Shown: positions 55,179-62,770 of the stretch, in pieces
Position numbering within the stretch: the stretch's first letter is position 1
How the letters are laid out: each line of letters starts with the position of its first letter
Translations under genes and position numbers: made by a program
The notes under the pieces: model-generated
The model's input: the letters and a program-made list of their open reading frames with translations, nothing else
Database searches by the model: none
Told to the model about the DNA's origin: nothing
Assembly: GCF_005877055.1 (NCBI RefSeq)
Contig: NZ_CP039424.1
Coordinates: forward strand, 1,302,001-1,366,000
From: Citricoccus sp. SGAir0253
Lineage (GTDB): Bacteria; Actinomycetota; Actinomycetes; Actinomycetales; Micrococcaceae
Length of the DNA: 64,000 bases
Direction of reading: 5' to 3'

Positions 55179-57140
55179 TCAGGCCTGCTCGACCATGAAC
55201 GCGGCGAAGAACGCCGCCAGCTGCTCGTGGGCGTCCAGCGGCATGACCTGGGCGATGTACTGGTCCGGCCGGACCACCACGAGGGCGCCCCGGGTGCGGT
55301 CCACCCCGCGCAGGTCGTAGACGTCGGCCGTGGCGTCCAGGCCGGGGACGTTCCCCAGCAGGCGCCCGTTGGTCCGCTCGGCGGAGAAGGCCTTCTCGTA
55401 GTCGCGCAGGCCGAACCGGCCCTTGGCCGGGAACAGGAACGGCGGGAGGGCGTTGAGGTCCACCTCGCCGTGCGGCTGCTGCAGCACCACGCGGACGTCG
55501 AACACGGCGTCGTCGGGGGCCCCCGCCGGGGTGAAGCGGCGCACGGGGGACTGCGCCGAGTCGTCGAGGAAGGCGAGCAGCCCGCCGAGCGCGGAGCCCT
55601 CCGAGGCCCCCGCGGCGTCGGCGAAGGCGTAGAGGCGCCAGCGGCCGTCGGCCTCGTGGACGTGGCCGAGCTGCACCGGCCTGGCGTCGGAGACGCGCAC
55701 GACCGGGGCGGAGTGGAAGCGCATGCCCACCTCGAAGCCCGGGGCCAGGTCCTGGTGCTCGGTGCCCCCCGTGAGCAGGGACGGGCGGTACACCGTGGAC
55801 AGGCCCGCGGTGAACCTCCCGCCCGCCACGAAGTGGGCCTCCACGTCCGTGGCGGCCACGCCGCCGGCCTCCGGGCGGTCCGGGTCCGCGACCTTGGAGC
55901 CCATCATCCGCGACCAGCGCTTGTCGAAGTCGATGAGGTCCTGGGCGATCGCCTGGCGCTCCTCGGAGTAGGTCGCCAGCAGGGACCGCGGCGAGCGGCC
56001 CTGCAGCACGGCGGCCAGCTTCCAGCCGAGGTTGTAGGTGTCCTGCATGGACACGTTCATGCCCTGGCCGGCCTTGGCCGAGTGGGTGTGGCACGCGTCG
56101 CCGGCGATGAACACGCGCGGGTCGCGGTCCCCGGCGAGCCCGGCCGGGACGTCGTCGAAGCCGTCCGTGACGCGCTGGCCCACCTCGTACACGCTCCACC
56201 AGGCCACGTCCCGGGCGTCCAGGGTGTACGGGTGCAGGGCCTTCTGGGCGGCGGCGAGGATGTCCTCGTAGGTGGTGCGCTCGCGGATGCTGCGGTCGCC
56301 CTCGGGGATGTCGCCGAGGTCCACGTAGTAGCGGACCAGGTGGCCGCCCTCGCGCGGGATCTGCAGCAGGGACCCCGTGGCGGACTGGATGACGGCCTTC
56401 TTGCGGACGTCCGGGAAGTCGGTCACGGGCAGGATGTCCATGACGCCCCACGCGTGGTTCTGCGCGTCACCGTGCAGGGACCGGCCGATCGAGGTGCGGA
56501 TGGCCGAGCGGGCGCCGTCGCAGCCCACCACGTAGCGGGCGCGCACGGTGCGGGTGGTCCCGGTGCCCCGGCCGTCCTGGTCCGTCTCCTCGAGGGTCAC
56601 GGTCACGAGGGCCTCCGGGTCCTCCGGGACCTCGACGCCGAGCGCCTTGTAGCCGTAGTCGACCTCCAGCCGCGAGGCGGACCTGGCGGCCTTCTCCAGG
56701 AGCATCTCCTGCATGCGCGCCTGGTTCACGATCACGTGGGGGTACTCGCTCAGGCCGTCGGCCACGTCCTGGACCGTGCCGGTGCGGGCGATGCCGTGGC
56801 GGTCCTCGGCCGAGGGCGACCAGAAGGTGGTCTCGTTTACCCAGTAGGCCTCGTCGACCAGGGTGGAGGCCAGGCCGAAGGCATCGAACATCTCCACGGT
56901 GCGGCAGGACACGCCGTCCGCCTGGCCGACGGGCAGCGGGCCCTGGCGGCGTTCCACGACGCGGGTGGTGATCTCCGGGAACTCGGCCAGCTGGGCCGCC
57001 AGCACGGTCCCCGCGGGGCCGGTGCCCACCACGAGGACGTCCACCTCCTCGGGGAGCGGACCCTGGCCGCCCTCCCGGCCGGGCGCGGCGGGGGAGATGG
57101 TCGGGTCGCCGTAGCGGTAGCCGTCGAGGTGGTATTGCAT
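55179..57140 (-). CDS. FAD-dependent aromatic hydroxylase, 3-hydroxybenzoate 4-monooxygenase-like
   Basis: Single-component flavin monooxygenase. FAD-binding VLVVGTGPAGTVLAAQLA near residue 37, the DG motif YVVGCDGARSAIR, and GDACHTHSAKAGQGMNVSMQD are present. A thioredoxin-like C-terminal domain completes the phenol-hydroxylase type. The opening MQYHLDGYRYGDPTISPAAP and many other segments look closer to MobA of Comamonas than to phenol hydroxylase; this is recalled, not searched. 653 residues. AAGGAG precedes ATG 57140. Divergent from a MarR-type gene; no ring-cleavage gene nearby. Confidence 0.87.
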   Translation of the reverse strand: MQYHLDGYRYGDPTISPAAPGREGGQGPLPEEVDVLVVGTGPAGTVLAAQLAEFPEITTRVVERRQGPLPVGQADGVSCRTVEMFDAFGLASTLVDEAYWVNETTFWSPSAEDRHGIARTGTVQDVADGLSEYPHVIVNQARMQEMLLEKAARSASRLEVDYGYKALGVEVPEDPEALVTVTLEETDQDGRGTGTTRTVRARYVVGCDGARSAIRTSIGRSLHGDAQNHAWGVMDILPVTDFPDVRKKAVIQSATGSLLQIPREGGHLVRYYVDLGDIPEGDRSIRERTTYEDILAAAQKALHPYTLDARDVAWWSVYEVGQRVTDGFDDVPAGLAGDRDPRVFIAGDACHTHSAKAGQGMNVSMQDTYNLGWKLAAVLQGRSPRSLLATYSEERQAIAQDLIDFDKRWSRMMGSKVADPDRPEAGGVAATDVEAHFVAGGRFTAGLSTVYRPSLLTGGTEHQDLAPGFEVGMRFHSAPVVRVSDARPVQLGHVHEADGRWRLYAFADAAGASEGSALGGLLAFLDDSAQSPVRRFTPAGAPDDAVFDVRVVLQQPHGEVDLNALPPFLFPAKGRFGLRDYEKAFSAERTNGRLLGNVPGLDATADVYDLRGVDRTRGALVVVRPDQYIAQVMPLDAHEQLAAFFAAFMVEQA

Positions 57141-57220
57141 GGGGCTCCTTGTCGGTGGGCCGGCGCGGGGGCACGCGCGCGGTGGACGGTGGGGCGGGGG
57201 CGCCCGAGGCATCGTCCGTG

Positions 57221-57246
57221 TACTGAGTAGTTCGACGGCGATCATA
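57221..57246 (-). promoter_or_regulatory. Promoter and operator candidate of hydroxylase gene
   Basis: On the minus strand TATGAT (complement of ATCATA, 57241-57246) is a good -10. The near-palindrome TACTGAGTA (57221-57229) lies just beyond the predicted start point, where a MarR protein would block transcription. The transcript leader would be about 95 bases. The rest of 57141-57419 shows nothing further except TATGCT (57273-57278) as a possible -10 for the MarR gene. Confidence 0.45.
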
Positions 57247-57419
57247 ACGCACTCGCGTGACTGGAGCCACAGTATGCTGGGACTCGGCGCGGACGGACCC
57301 CGGCATCCCGCGGTCCAGCGGACCGGTCCCGCCGGGCCCTCCGGAGGGGGCGGGGTCTTCCGCGTACGCATCAGGATCGAGAGCAGGCCGAGGGCCGACG
57401 GAGAGCAGGAGGACCCGCC

Positions 57420-58412
57420 ATGGAGGGACGGCACGACGCCGGCGACGCGCCGGGCGCCGCGACCGCGGCTCCGGCCGGCGGCCGCGCCCCCGGGCCGACC
57501 GCCGGCGCGGCGCCGGCCCCGGCCTCCGCTCCGGCTCCCGGCCCGGGGGTGGCGACGCGGCCCCTCGTCGGGCACCTGCTGCGCCGCTGCCACCAGGTGC
57601 ACAACGTCCTGTGGGCGCAGGAGGTGGGCGGGGTGCTCACCTCGCCGCAGTTCTCGGTGCTCTCCGCGCTCGCCGGCGCCGAGGAGGGACTGGACCAGCA
57701 CGCGCTCGGCGCGCTCGCCGGACTGGACCGGTCCACCACGGCCGGGGTGGTGCGGCGGCTGCAGGCCCAGGGCTGGCTGCGCCGCGACCGCGACCCGCGG
57801 GACGGCCGGCGCCAGGTGATCACGATCACCACCGCCTCGCGCGTCGCCCTGTCCGGGCTGGCCGGCGCCGTGGGGCGGGTCCAGGAGCGGTTCCTGGCCC
57901 CCCTGACCGCCGCGGAGCGGGGGTGGTTCACGGACCGGCTCGCCCTGCTCGCCGACCCCACCCGCGCCGACCCGGACCGCCGGCCCGGGCACCTGGTCCG
58001 CCGGGCCCAGCAGCGGCACGCGGCGCTGTGGGCGGAGGAACTGGGCGGCGTGCTCACGGGACCCCAGTTCGCGGTGCTGGACGTGCTGCGCCGGGACGGG
58101 GCGCAGGGGCAGGGTCCGCTCGCGGAGGCCTCGGCCGTGGACCGCTCCAGCGCCTCGGACGTGCTGGCCCGCCTCGAGGCCCGAGGGTGGACGCGGCGGA
58201 CCCCGGACCCGGCGGACCGGCGCACCCGGCGCGTGGCCCTCACCCCGGCCGGGGAGGACCTCCTGCGGGAGGTGGGCCCCGGCGTGCTGCGGGTCCAGCG
58301 CCGGATCCTCGAGCCGGTCGACGCGGCCGACCGGGACCGGCTCGAGGGGCTGCTGGCCACCGTGTCTGAAGGGGTCCGGGTCACATTGGCGCACGGCACC
58401 GGCGGCCAGTAG
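57420..58412 (+). CDS. Tandem MarR-domain transcription regulator
   Basis: Two MarR winged-helix units in one chain. Unit 1 (about 48-175) has QFSVLSALAGAEEGLDQHAL, DRSTTAGVVRRLQAQGW and RDPRDGRRQVITIT; unit 2 (about 195-315) has QFAVLDVLRRDGAQGQGPLA, DRSSASDVLARLEARGW and PDPADRRTRRVALT. The units share LWAxExGGVLTxPQF, so this is an internal duplication. An Ala/Pro-rich N-terminus of 45 residues precedes. 330 residues against about 150 for normal MarR. Divergent from the aromatic hydroxylase, which it probably represses in response to a substrate. Confidence 0.87.
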   Translation: MEGRHDAGDAPGAATAAPAGGRAPGPTAGAAPAPASAPAPGPGVATRPLVGHLLRRCHQVHNVLWAQEVGGVLTSPQFSVLSALAGAEEGLDQHALGALAGLDRSTTAGVVRRLQAQGWLRRDRDPRDGRRQVITITTASRVALSGLAGAVGRVQERFLAPLTAAERGWFTDRLALLADPTRADPDRRPGHLVRRAQQRHAALWAEELGGVLTGPQFAVLDVLRRDGAQGQGPLAEASAVDRSSASDVLARLEARGWTRRTPDPADRRTRRVALTPAGEDLLREVGPGVLRVQRRILEPVDAADRDRLEGLLATVSEGVRVTLAHGTGGQ

Positions 58413-58477
58413 TGTCGTCCGTGTACCGCATGGACCCCGCCAGGGAGGTCCGGCACCCCGACCGTCTGGAGGAGATC

Positions 58478-58864
58478 ATGAGCAACATTCCCGAGGGACT
58501 TCGCTACAGCGCCGAGCACGAGTGGGTGTCCGGTCCTGACGCGGAGGGCGTCGTGCGCGTGGGCATCACCGACTTCGCCCAGGACGCCCTCGGCGACGTC
58601 GTCTACGTGGACCTGCCCGAGGTCGGCACCGAGGTCGAGGCCGAGACCACCGTGGGCGAGGTCGAGTCCACCAAGTCGGTCAGCGACCTGTTCGCCCCCG
58701 TCACCGGCACCGTCACGGCCCGCAACGAGGAGCTCGACGCCGACCCCGCCAAGGTCAACGCCGATCCCTACGGCGACGGCTGGCTCATGGAGATCTCCCT
58801 CAAGGACGCCGCCCAGGTGGAGTCCCTGCTCGATGCGGACGGCTACCGCCAGCAGGTAGGCTAG
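58478..58864 (+). CDS. gcvH: Glycine cleavage system H protein
   Basis: Lipoyl carrier of the glycine cleavage complex. The lipoylation site is Lys66 in GEVESTKSVSDLFAPVTG; flanking HEWVS and NADPYGDGWL are typical. ATG 58478 has a strong GGAGGAG site; the open frame reaches 58412 but that is not needed. 128 residues. It precedes garA here as in mycobacteria, separated by a hairpin. No gcvT/gcvP in the window. Confidence 0.95.
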   Translation: MSNIPEGLRYSAEHEWVSGPDAEGVVRVGITDFAQDALGDVVYVDLPEVGTEVEAETTVGEVESTKSVSDLFAPVTGTVTARNEELDADPAKVNADPYGDGWLMEISLKDAAQVESLLDADGYRQQVG

Positions 58865-58885
58865 TCAGGTCACGGATCACCACGA

Positions 58886-58912
58886 CCGTCCGGCACCTCC
58901 GGTGCCGGACGG
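58886..58912 (+). terminator. Hairpin between gcvH and garA
   Basis: Perfect 12-bp stem (58886-58897 with 58901-58912) and 3-base loop, 21 bases after the gcvH stop and 19 before the garA start. Likely a full or partial terminator that lets garA be expressed at a different level. Confidence 0.65.
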
Positions 58913-58931
58913 GCATATCCCCGGAGGAGCA

Positions 58932-59393
58932 ATGGCACAGGACGGTACCCAGCATCCGGACGCCCGGCACCGGGGGACCGAGCCCGAGGCGCAGACCACC
59001 AGCATCGGCCTGCCCGACCTGGGCGGACCCACGCACCGCTCCCTGGACGACGACGACCGCGCGGCGATCAACGCCCTGCCGGCCGGCTCGGCCCTGCTCG
59101 TGGCGCACGCGGGCCCGAACCAGGGGGCGCGGTTCCTCCTCGACGAGGACGTGACCACGGTCGGGCGGCACCCGAACGCGGACATCTTCCTCGACGACGT
59201 GACCGTCTCGCGCAAGCACGCCGAGTTCCGCCGCTCGGGCGAGGGCTTCGTGGTGGTCGACTCGGGGTCCCTGAACGGGACCTACGTCAACCACGACCGG
59301 GTCGACTCCGTGGCCCTGCGCTCGGGGATGGAAGTGCAGATCGGCAAGTTCCGGCTCACCTTCTACGCCGGGACCCGCCAGCCGGCCGGCTGA
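58932..59393 (+). CDS. garA: FHA-domain signal protein GarA (OdhI type)
   Basis: In mycobacteria and corynebacteria this protein inhibits 2-oxoglutarate dehydrogenase and glutamate dehydrogenase until phosphorylated by Ser/Thr kinases. The N-terminal phosphorylation motif appears as QTTS with Thr22, Thr23. The FHA domain (about 65-140) has GRHPNADI, SRKHAEF and SLNGTYVNHDR, the phosphothreonine-binding loops. 153 residues. Strong GGAGGAG site at 58922. The kinases are not in the window. Confidence 0.93.
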   Translation: MAQDGTQHPDARHRGTEPEAQTTSIGLPDLGGPTHRSLDDDDRAAINALPAGSALLVAHAGPNQGARFLLDEDVTTVGRHPNADIFLDDVTVSRKHAEFRRSGEGFVVVDSGSLNGTYVNHDRVDSVALRSGMEVQIGKFRLTFYAGTRQPAG

Positions 59394-59460
59394 TCCGGTC
59401 CCGTCGTGCCCCGAGGCCCGGCCGCTCGACCATAGCCATGAAGGAAGACCCGAGGAACCC

Positions 59461-60210
59461 GTGACAGCTGCAGCATCCCGCCGCACCCTCTCCGCCGCAC
59501 CGTCCCGCTCCAGCCGGGCGGTGATGAACATCGGCGAGGTGCTCGGTGAGCTCAAGGGCGACTTCCCACAGGTCAGTGCCTCGAAGATCCGCTTCCTCGA
59601 GGAGAAGGGCCTGGTCACGCCCCGCCGCACCGCGGCCGGCTACCGCAAGTACACGGACGCGGACGTGGACCGCCTGCGGTTCATCCTGGCCCTGCAGCGC
59701 GACCAGTACCTGCCGCTGAAGGTCATCAAGGACTACCTGGACGCGGTGGACCGCGGCGAGCACCCCGAGTCCCTGCCGGGCGGGCTCACCCTGGCCCCGC
59801 GCTCGGTGTCCGACCAGCTCGCGCAGGAACTCGCGGGGCACACCCGCGCGCTGACGCGGGCCGAGCTGCAGGGCGTGTCGGGTGCGGGGGCGGAGCTGCT
59901 GGACTCCCTCGAGCAGTACGGGATGATCGCCGCCGACGAGGACGGGCGCTACGACGAGTACTCGCTCAAGGCCGCCCGCTCCGCCGTCGTCCTGGCCTCC
60001 CACGGCCTCGAGCCCCGGCACCTGCGCCCGTTCCGCGCCGCGGCCGACCGGGAGCTGGGCCTCATTGAACGGGTCACCGCCCCGCTGTCCAGCCGGCGGG
60101 ACGCGGCGGCGGGCGCCCGCGCGGCCGAGACCGCCCGCGAGATCAGCGAGGCCTGCCTGGGCCTGCACAGCGCCCTCGTGGGCGCCGGCGTGGCGGAGAT
60201 GGACACGTGA
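59461..60210 (+). CDS. ftsR: MerR-family regulator FtsR-like
   Basis: Equivalent by place to mycobacterial Rv1828 and corynebacterial FtsR, an activator of ftsZ. The MerR winged helix (about 22-95) contains NIGEVLGELKGDFPQVSASKIRFLEEKGLVTP and TAAGYRKYTDADVDRLRFIL. The effector part to residue 249 is helical. GTG 59461 start; the first 20 residues are Ser/Arg-rich. The role in cell division is inferred from homologues only. Confidence 0.88.
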   Translation: MTAAASRRTLSAAPSRSSRAVMNIGEVLGELKGDFPQVSASKIRFLEEKGLVTPRRTAAGYRKYTDADVDRLRFILALQRDQYLPLKVIKDYLDAVDRGEHPESLPGGLTLAPRSVSDQLAQELAGHTRALTRAELQGVSGAGAELLDSLEQYGMIAADEDGRYDEYSLKAARSAVVLASHGLEPRHLRPFRAAADRELGLIERVTAPLSSRRDAAAGARAAETAREISEACLGLHSALVGAGVAEMDT

Positions 60211-60217
60211 GGCGGCC

Positions 60218-60781
60218 ATGAGCCTTCCGGACGTGGAGATGACCGTGCTGGGCGTCCGGGTGGAGCTGCCCGGAAACCAGCCGCTGGTCCTGCTGCAGGA
60301 CCCCGGGACCGGGACGCTCGTGCCCATCTGGGTCGGGGCCCCGGAGGCCAGTGCGATCGCCCTGTGGCAACAGGGCATCACCCCGCCGCGCCCCATGACC
60401 CACGACCTCCTGGTGGAGGTCATCGCGGCCGTGGGCACCACCCTCGAGGCGGTGCGCATCAGCTCGGTGGAGGATGCCGTGTTCCATGCCGAGCTGGTGC
60501 TGGGCAACGGCGCCCGGGTGGACTCCCGGGCCTCGGACGCGATCGCCTGCGCGCTGCGGGCCGGCGTGCCCGTGCTGTGCGCCGCCGAGGTGCTGCAGGA
60601 GGCCGGCGTGGACCCGGACCTCGCGGTCGAGGAGGACGAGTCCGGGGAGGACGCCGGGGGCGAGTCGGCCACGGGCGTGCCCGGCCCGGCGGAGCGTGAC
60701 GCGGAACTCAACCGCTTCCGCGAGTTCCTGGACTCCGTGGATCCGGAGGACTTCGCGGACGGCGGTCCCGAGCAGTCCTGA
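60218..60781 (+). CDS. DUF151 bifunctional nuclease-type protein
   Basis: DUF151/BFN family: EMTVLGVRVELPGNQPLVLLQD, VPIWVGAPEASAIALW, and the family segment VDSRASDAIACALRAGVPV. 187 residues with an acidic tail. ATG 60218 is 7 bases after ftsR, so both are on one message. The same order (garA, merR, DUF151, merR) is found in mycobacteria. Its biological role is unknown in Actinobacteria. Confidence 0.92.
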   Translation: MSLPDVEMTVLGVRVELPGNQPLVLLQDPGTGTLVPIWVGAPEASAIALWQQGITPPRPMTHDLLVEVIAAVGTTLEAVRISSVEDAVFHAELVLGNGARVDSRASDAIACALRAGVPVLCAAEVLQEAGVDPDLAVEEDESGEDAGGESATGVPGPAERDAELNRFREFLDSVDPEDFADGGPEQS

Positions 60782-60883
60782 CGGGGGAGCGGGGCCCCCG
60801 GCTGGCCCGCCGGCGTCGTCGGTGCCGTCCCGGTGGCCGGCCCCCGGGGTGCGACACGCGCCCCCTCGAAGGCGCCCGGGTCT

Positions 60884-60912
60884 TTGACCCCGGCCCCCGA
60901 CGGGCATACCGT
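60884..60912 (+). promoter_or_regulatory. Promoter of second MerR gene
   Basis: TTGACC (60884-60889) and TACCGT (60907-60912), 17-base spacer, about 145 bases before the GTG start at 61057. The 275-base gap 60782-61056 shows no gene. Confidence 0.6.
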
Positions 60913-61056
60913 CGTCAGCAGAGGTTCCACAGTGCCCGCCGGTCCATGCGCACCGGCTGGTGGTCCGGCCGGGGACGATGCCCCGGTCGCCCCGCCAGTC
61001 CCGACCGCCGGGCGTCTTCCGTTCCCCCGCGTGGAGCCTAGACCAGGAGGGTTTCA

Positions 61057-61659
61057 GTGAGTCCGAAGGGCGAGGCCGGGCAGTCCCCGGCCGTGACGCA
61101 CGACGTGTCCCGGCGCACCGCGCAGGGCATGCTGTTCACCGAGGACCTGCCCGTGCTGGACGAGGGCGCGGGATACCGGGGGCCCACCGCGTGCAAGGCC
61201 GCGGGCATCACCTACCGCCAGCTCGACTACTGGGCCCGCACCGGCCTCGTGGTCCCCACCGTCCGCGGGGCTAGTGGCTCCGGGACCCAGCGCCTCTACT
61301 CCTTCCGGGACATCCTCGTGCTCAAGGTCGTCAAGCGCCTGCTGGACACGGGGGTCTCCCTCCAGCAGATCCGCTCGGCCGTGGAGCACCTGCGCGAGCG
61401 CGGGGTGGACGACCTGGCGCAGATCACCCTCATGAGCGACGGCGCGAGCGTGTACGAGTGCATGTCCGCCGACGAGGTGATCGACCTGGTCCAGGGCGGC
61501 CAGGGCGTCTTCGGCATCGCCGTGGGCCGGGTCTGGCGCGAGGTCGAGGGTTCCCTGGCGCAGCTGCCGTCCGAGCGGCTGCACGGGGCCGAGGTCCACG
61601 CCGGGTATCCCGGGGACGAGCTCTCCGAGCGCCGGGCCCGGCGGCGGTCCGCCTCCTAG
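61057..61659 (+). CDS. MerR-family regulator (Rv1830-like)
   Basis: MerR winged helix with ACKAAGITYRQLDYWARTGLV (about 45-70) and GTQRLYSFRDILVLKVVKRLLDTGVSLQQIRSAVEHL. The effector part has TLMSDGASVYECMSADEVIDLVQGGQGVFGIAVG, as in the second MerR protein of the garA cluster. 200 residues. GGAGGG lies 7 bases before GTG 61057. In this group the metal-binding cysteines of classical MerR are absent. Target genes unknown. Confidence 0.9.
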   Translation: MSPKGEAGQSPAVTHDVSRRTAQGMLFTEDLPVLDEGAGYRGPTACKAAGITYRQLDYWARTGLVVPTVRGASGSGTQRLYSFRDILVLKVVKRLLDTGVSLQQIRSAVEHLRERGVDDLAQITLMSDGASVYECMSADEVIDLVQGGQGVFGIAVGRVWREVEGSLAQLPSERLHGAEVHAGYPGDELSERRARRRSAS

Positions 61660-61701
61660 GCCTCCCGGCCCTCCACGGCGTCCCCGGGGTACGGGCCCCG
61701 G

Positions 61702-62559
61702 TCAGTGCCGGCGCTGGCTGCGCCGGTCCTTCAGTGGGCGGTGCACCGCCGCGAGCAGCTCGTCGAAGAGCGCCGCGGACCGTGCCGCCGTCTCCCCGGG
61801 CCATGCGTGGACCGGCCAGGCCGCCCCCTGGATCTGCTGCCAGTTGCCCTGCTCCGGGATGGCCACCGGCAGCAGCCGGTCGCCGTACATGCGGTCCATC
61901 TCCCCGAGGCGGAACTGGTGCTCCGTGCTGGCGGGACGGACGCGGTTGGCCACCACGCCGGTGGAGCGCACCCCTTGGGCGTACTCGCGGCGGAACAGGT
62001 CCAGGGCGCGCAGGGTGCGCTCGGTGCCCGCCACGGAGAACAGGCTGGGCTCGGCCACCAGGAGCACGTCGGTCGAGGCGGCCCAGGCCATCCGCGTGAC
62101 GCCGTTGAGCGCCGGCGGGCAGTCCACGAGCACGAGCGCGTAGCGGGTCACCGACTCCAGCAGCTGGGACAGCCGGCGCAGCTCGCGCGGGCGGGTCGTG
62201 GGACGCTCGAAGAGGGAGGTGCGGGAGGAGCCCCGGGCGACGTCCAGCGCACGGGGCGCGCTGCCCACGCCGCCGGTCCCGGCGTCCGCCTCGGCCGTCC
62301 CGCCCGGGCGGGTGTCCGGCCAGCCGGAGGGGACCACGTGCTCGGCCAGGCTCACGCGCCGGGGGTGGGACAGGAGCGTGCCCACGTCCTCCGTGCCGAC
62401 GTCCTGGCGGACCCCGAGGCCCGTGGTGGCATCCGCGTGCGGGTCCATGTCCACCACGAGGGTGGGGATGCCCCGTGCCTGCGCCGCCGAGGCCAGTCCG
62501 AGGGTGACCGAGGTCTTGCCGACGCCGCCCTTGAGGCTGGAGATGGAGATGATCTGCAC
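61702..62559 (-). CDS. ParA-like ATPase, orphan
   Basis: Deviant Walker A IISISSLKGGVGKTSVTLGLAS at the start, VVDMDPHADATTGLGV, and Walker B LVLVDCPPALNGVTRMA. 285 residues. The middle has a Gly/Ala-rich loop with GTAEADAGTGGVG. GTG 62559 start. No parB is next to it. Its partner is unknown; a role in positioning a cell-surface or division complex is one possibility. Convergent with the MerR gene and divergent from pyc. Confidence 0.88.
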   Translation of the reverse strand: MQIISISSLKGGVGKTSVTLGLASAAQARGIPTLVVDMDPHADATTGLGVRQDVGTEDVGTLLSHPRRVSLAEHVVPSGWPDTRPGGTAEADAGTGGVGSAPRALDVARGSSRTSLFERPTTRPRELRRLSQLLESVTRYALVLVDCPPALNGVTRMAWAASTDVLLVAEPSLFSVAGTERTLRALDLFRREYAQGVRSTGVVANRVRPASTEHQFRLGEMDRMYGDRLLPVAIPEQGNWQQIQGAAWPVHAWPGETAARSAALFDELLAAVHRPLKDRRSQRRH

Positions 62560-62770
62560 GGAGCTGGAATCCTGACTGTCTCGGACATTCGGTGGGGCGC
62601 ACGGCCGCAGTCCATCCTAGTGGTCGTGACGCTGTGAGACGGATCACGTGGTTCCGCCCCCGGTCGTGTGCCAAACTGGCCCGTGATGCAAGCCACAACG
62701 CCGTGGCTCCACCGTGCGCTGATCGCGCCTGACCGTGTGCCGGCCACCCGCCGGCCAGCCAGGAGGCCTC

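Noticed and set aside
58413-58477. Glycine riboswitch before gcvH
   Set aside because: Only 65 bases lie between the MarR stop and gcvH, too short for the aptamer, and the conserved core is not seen.
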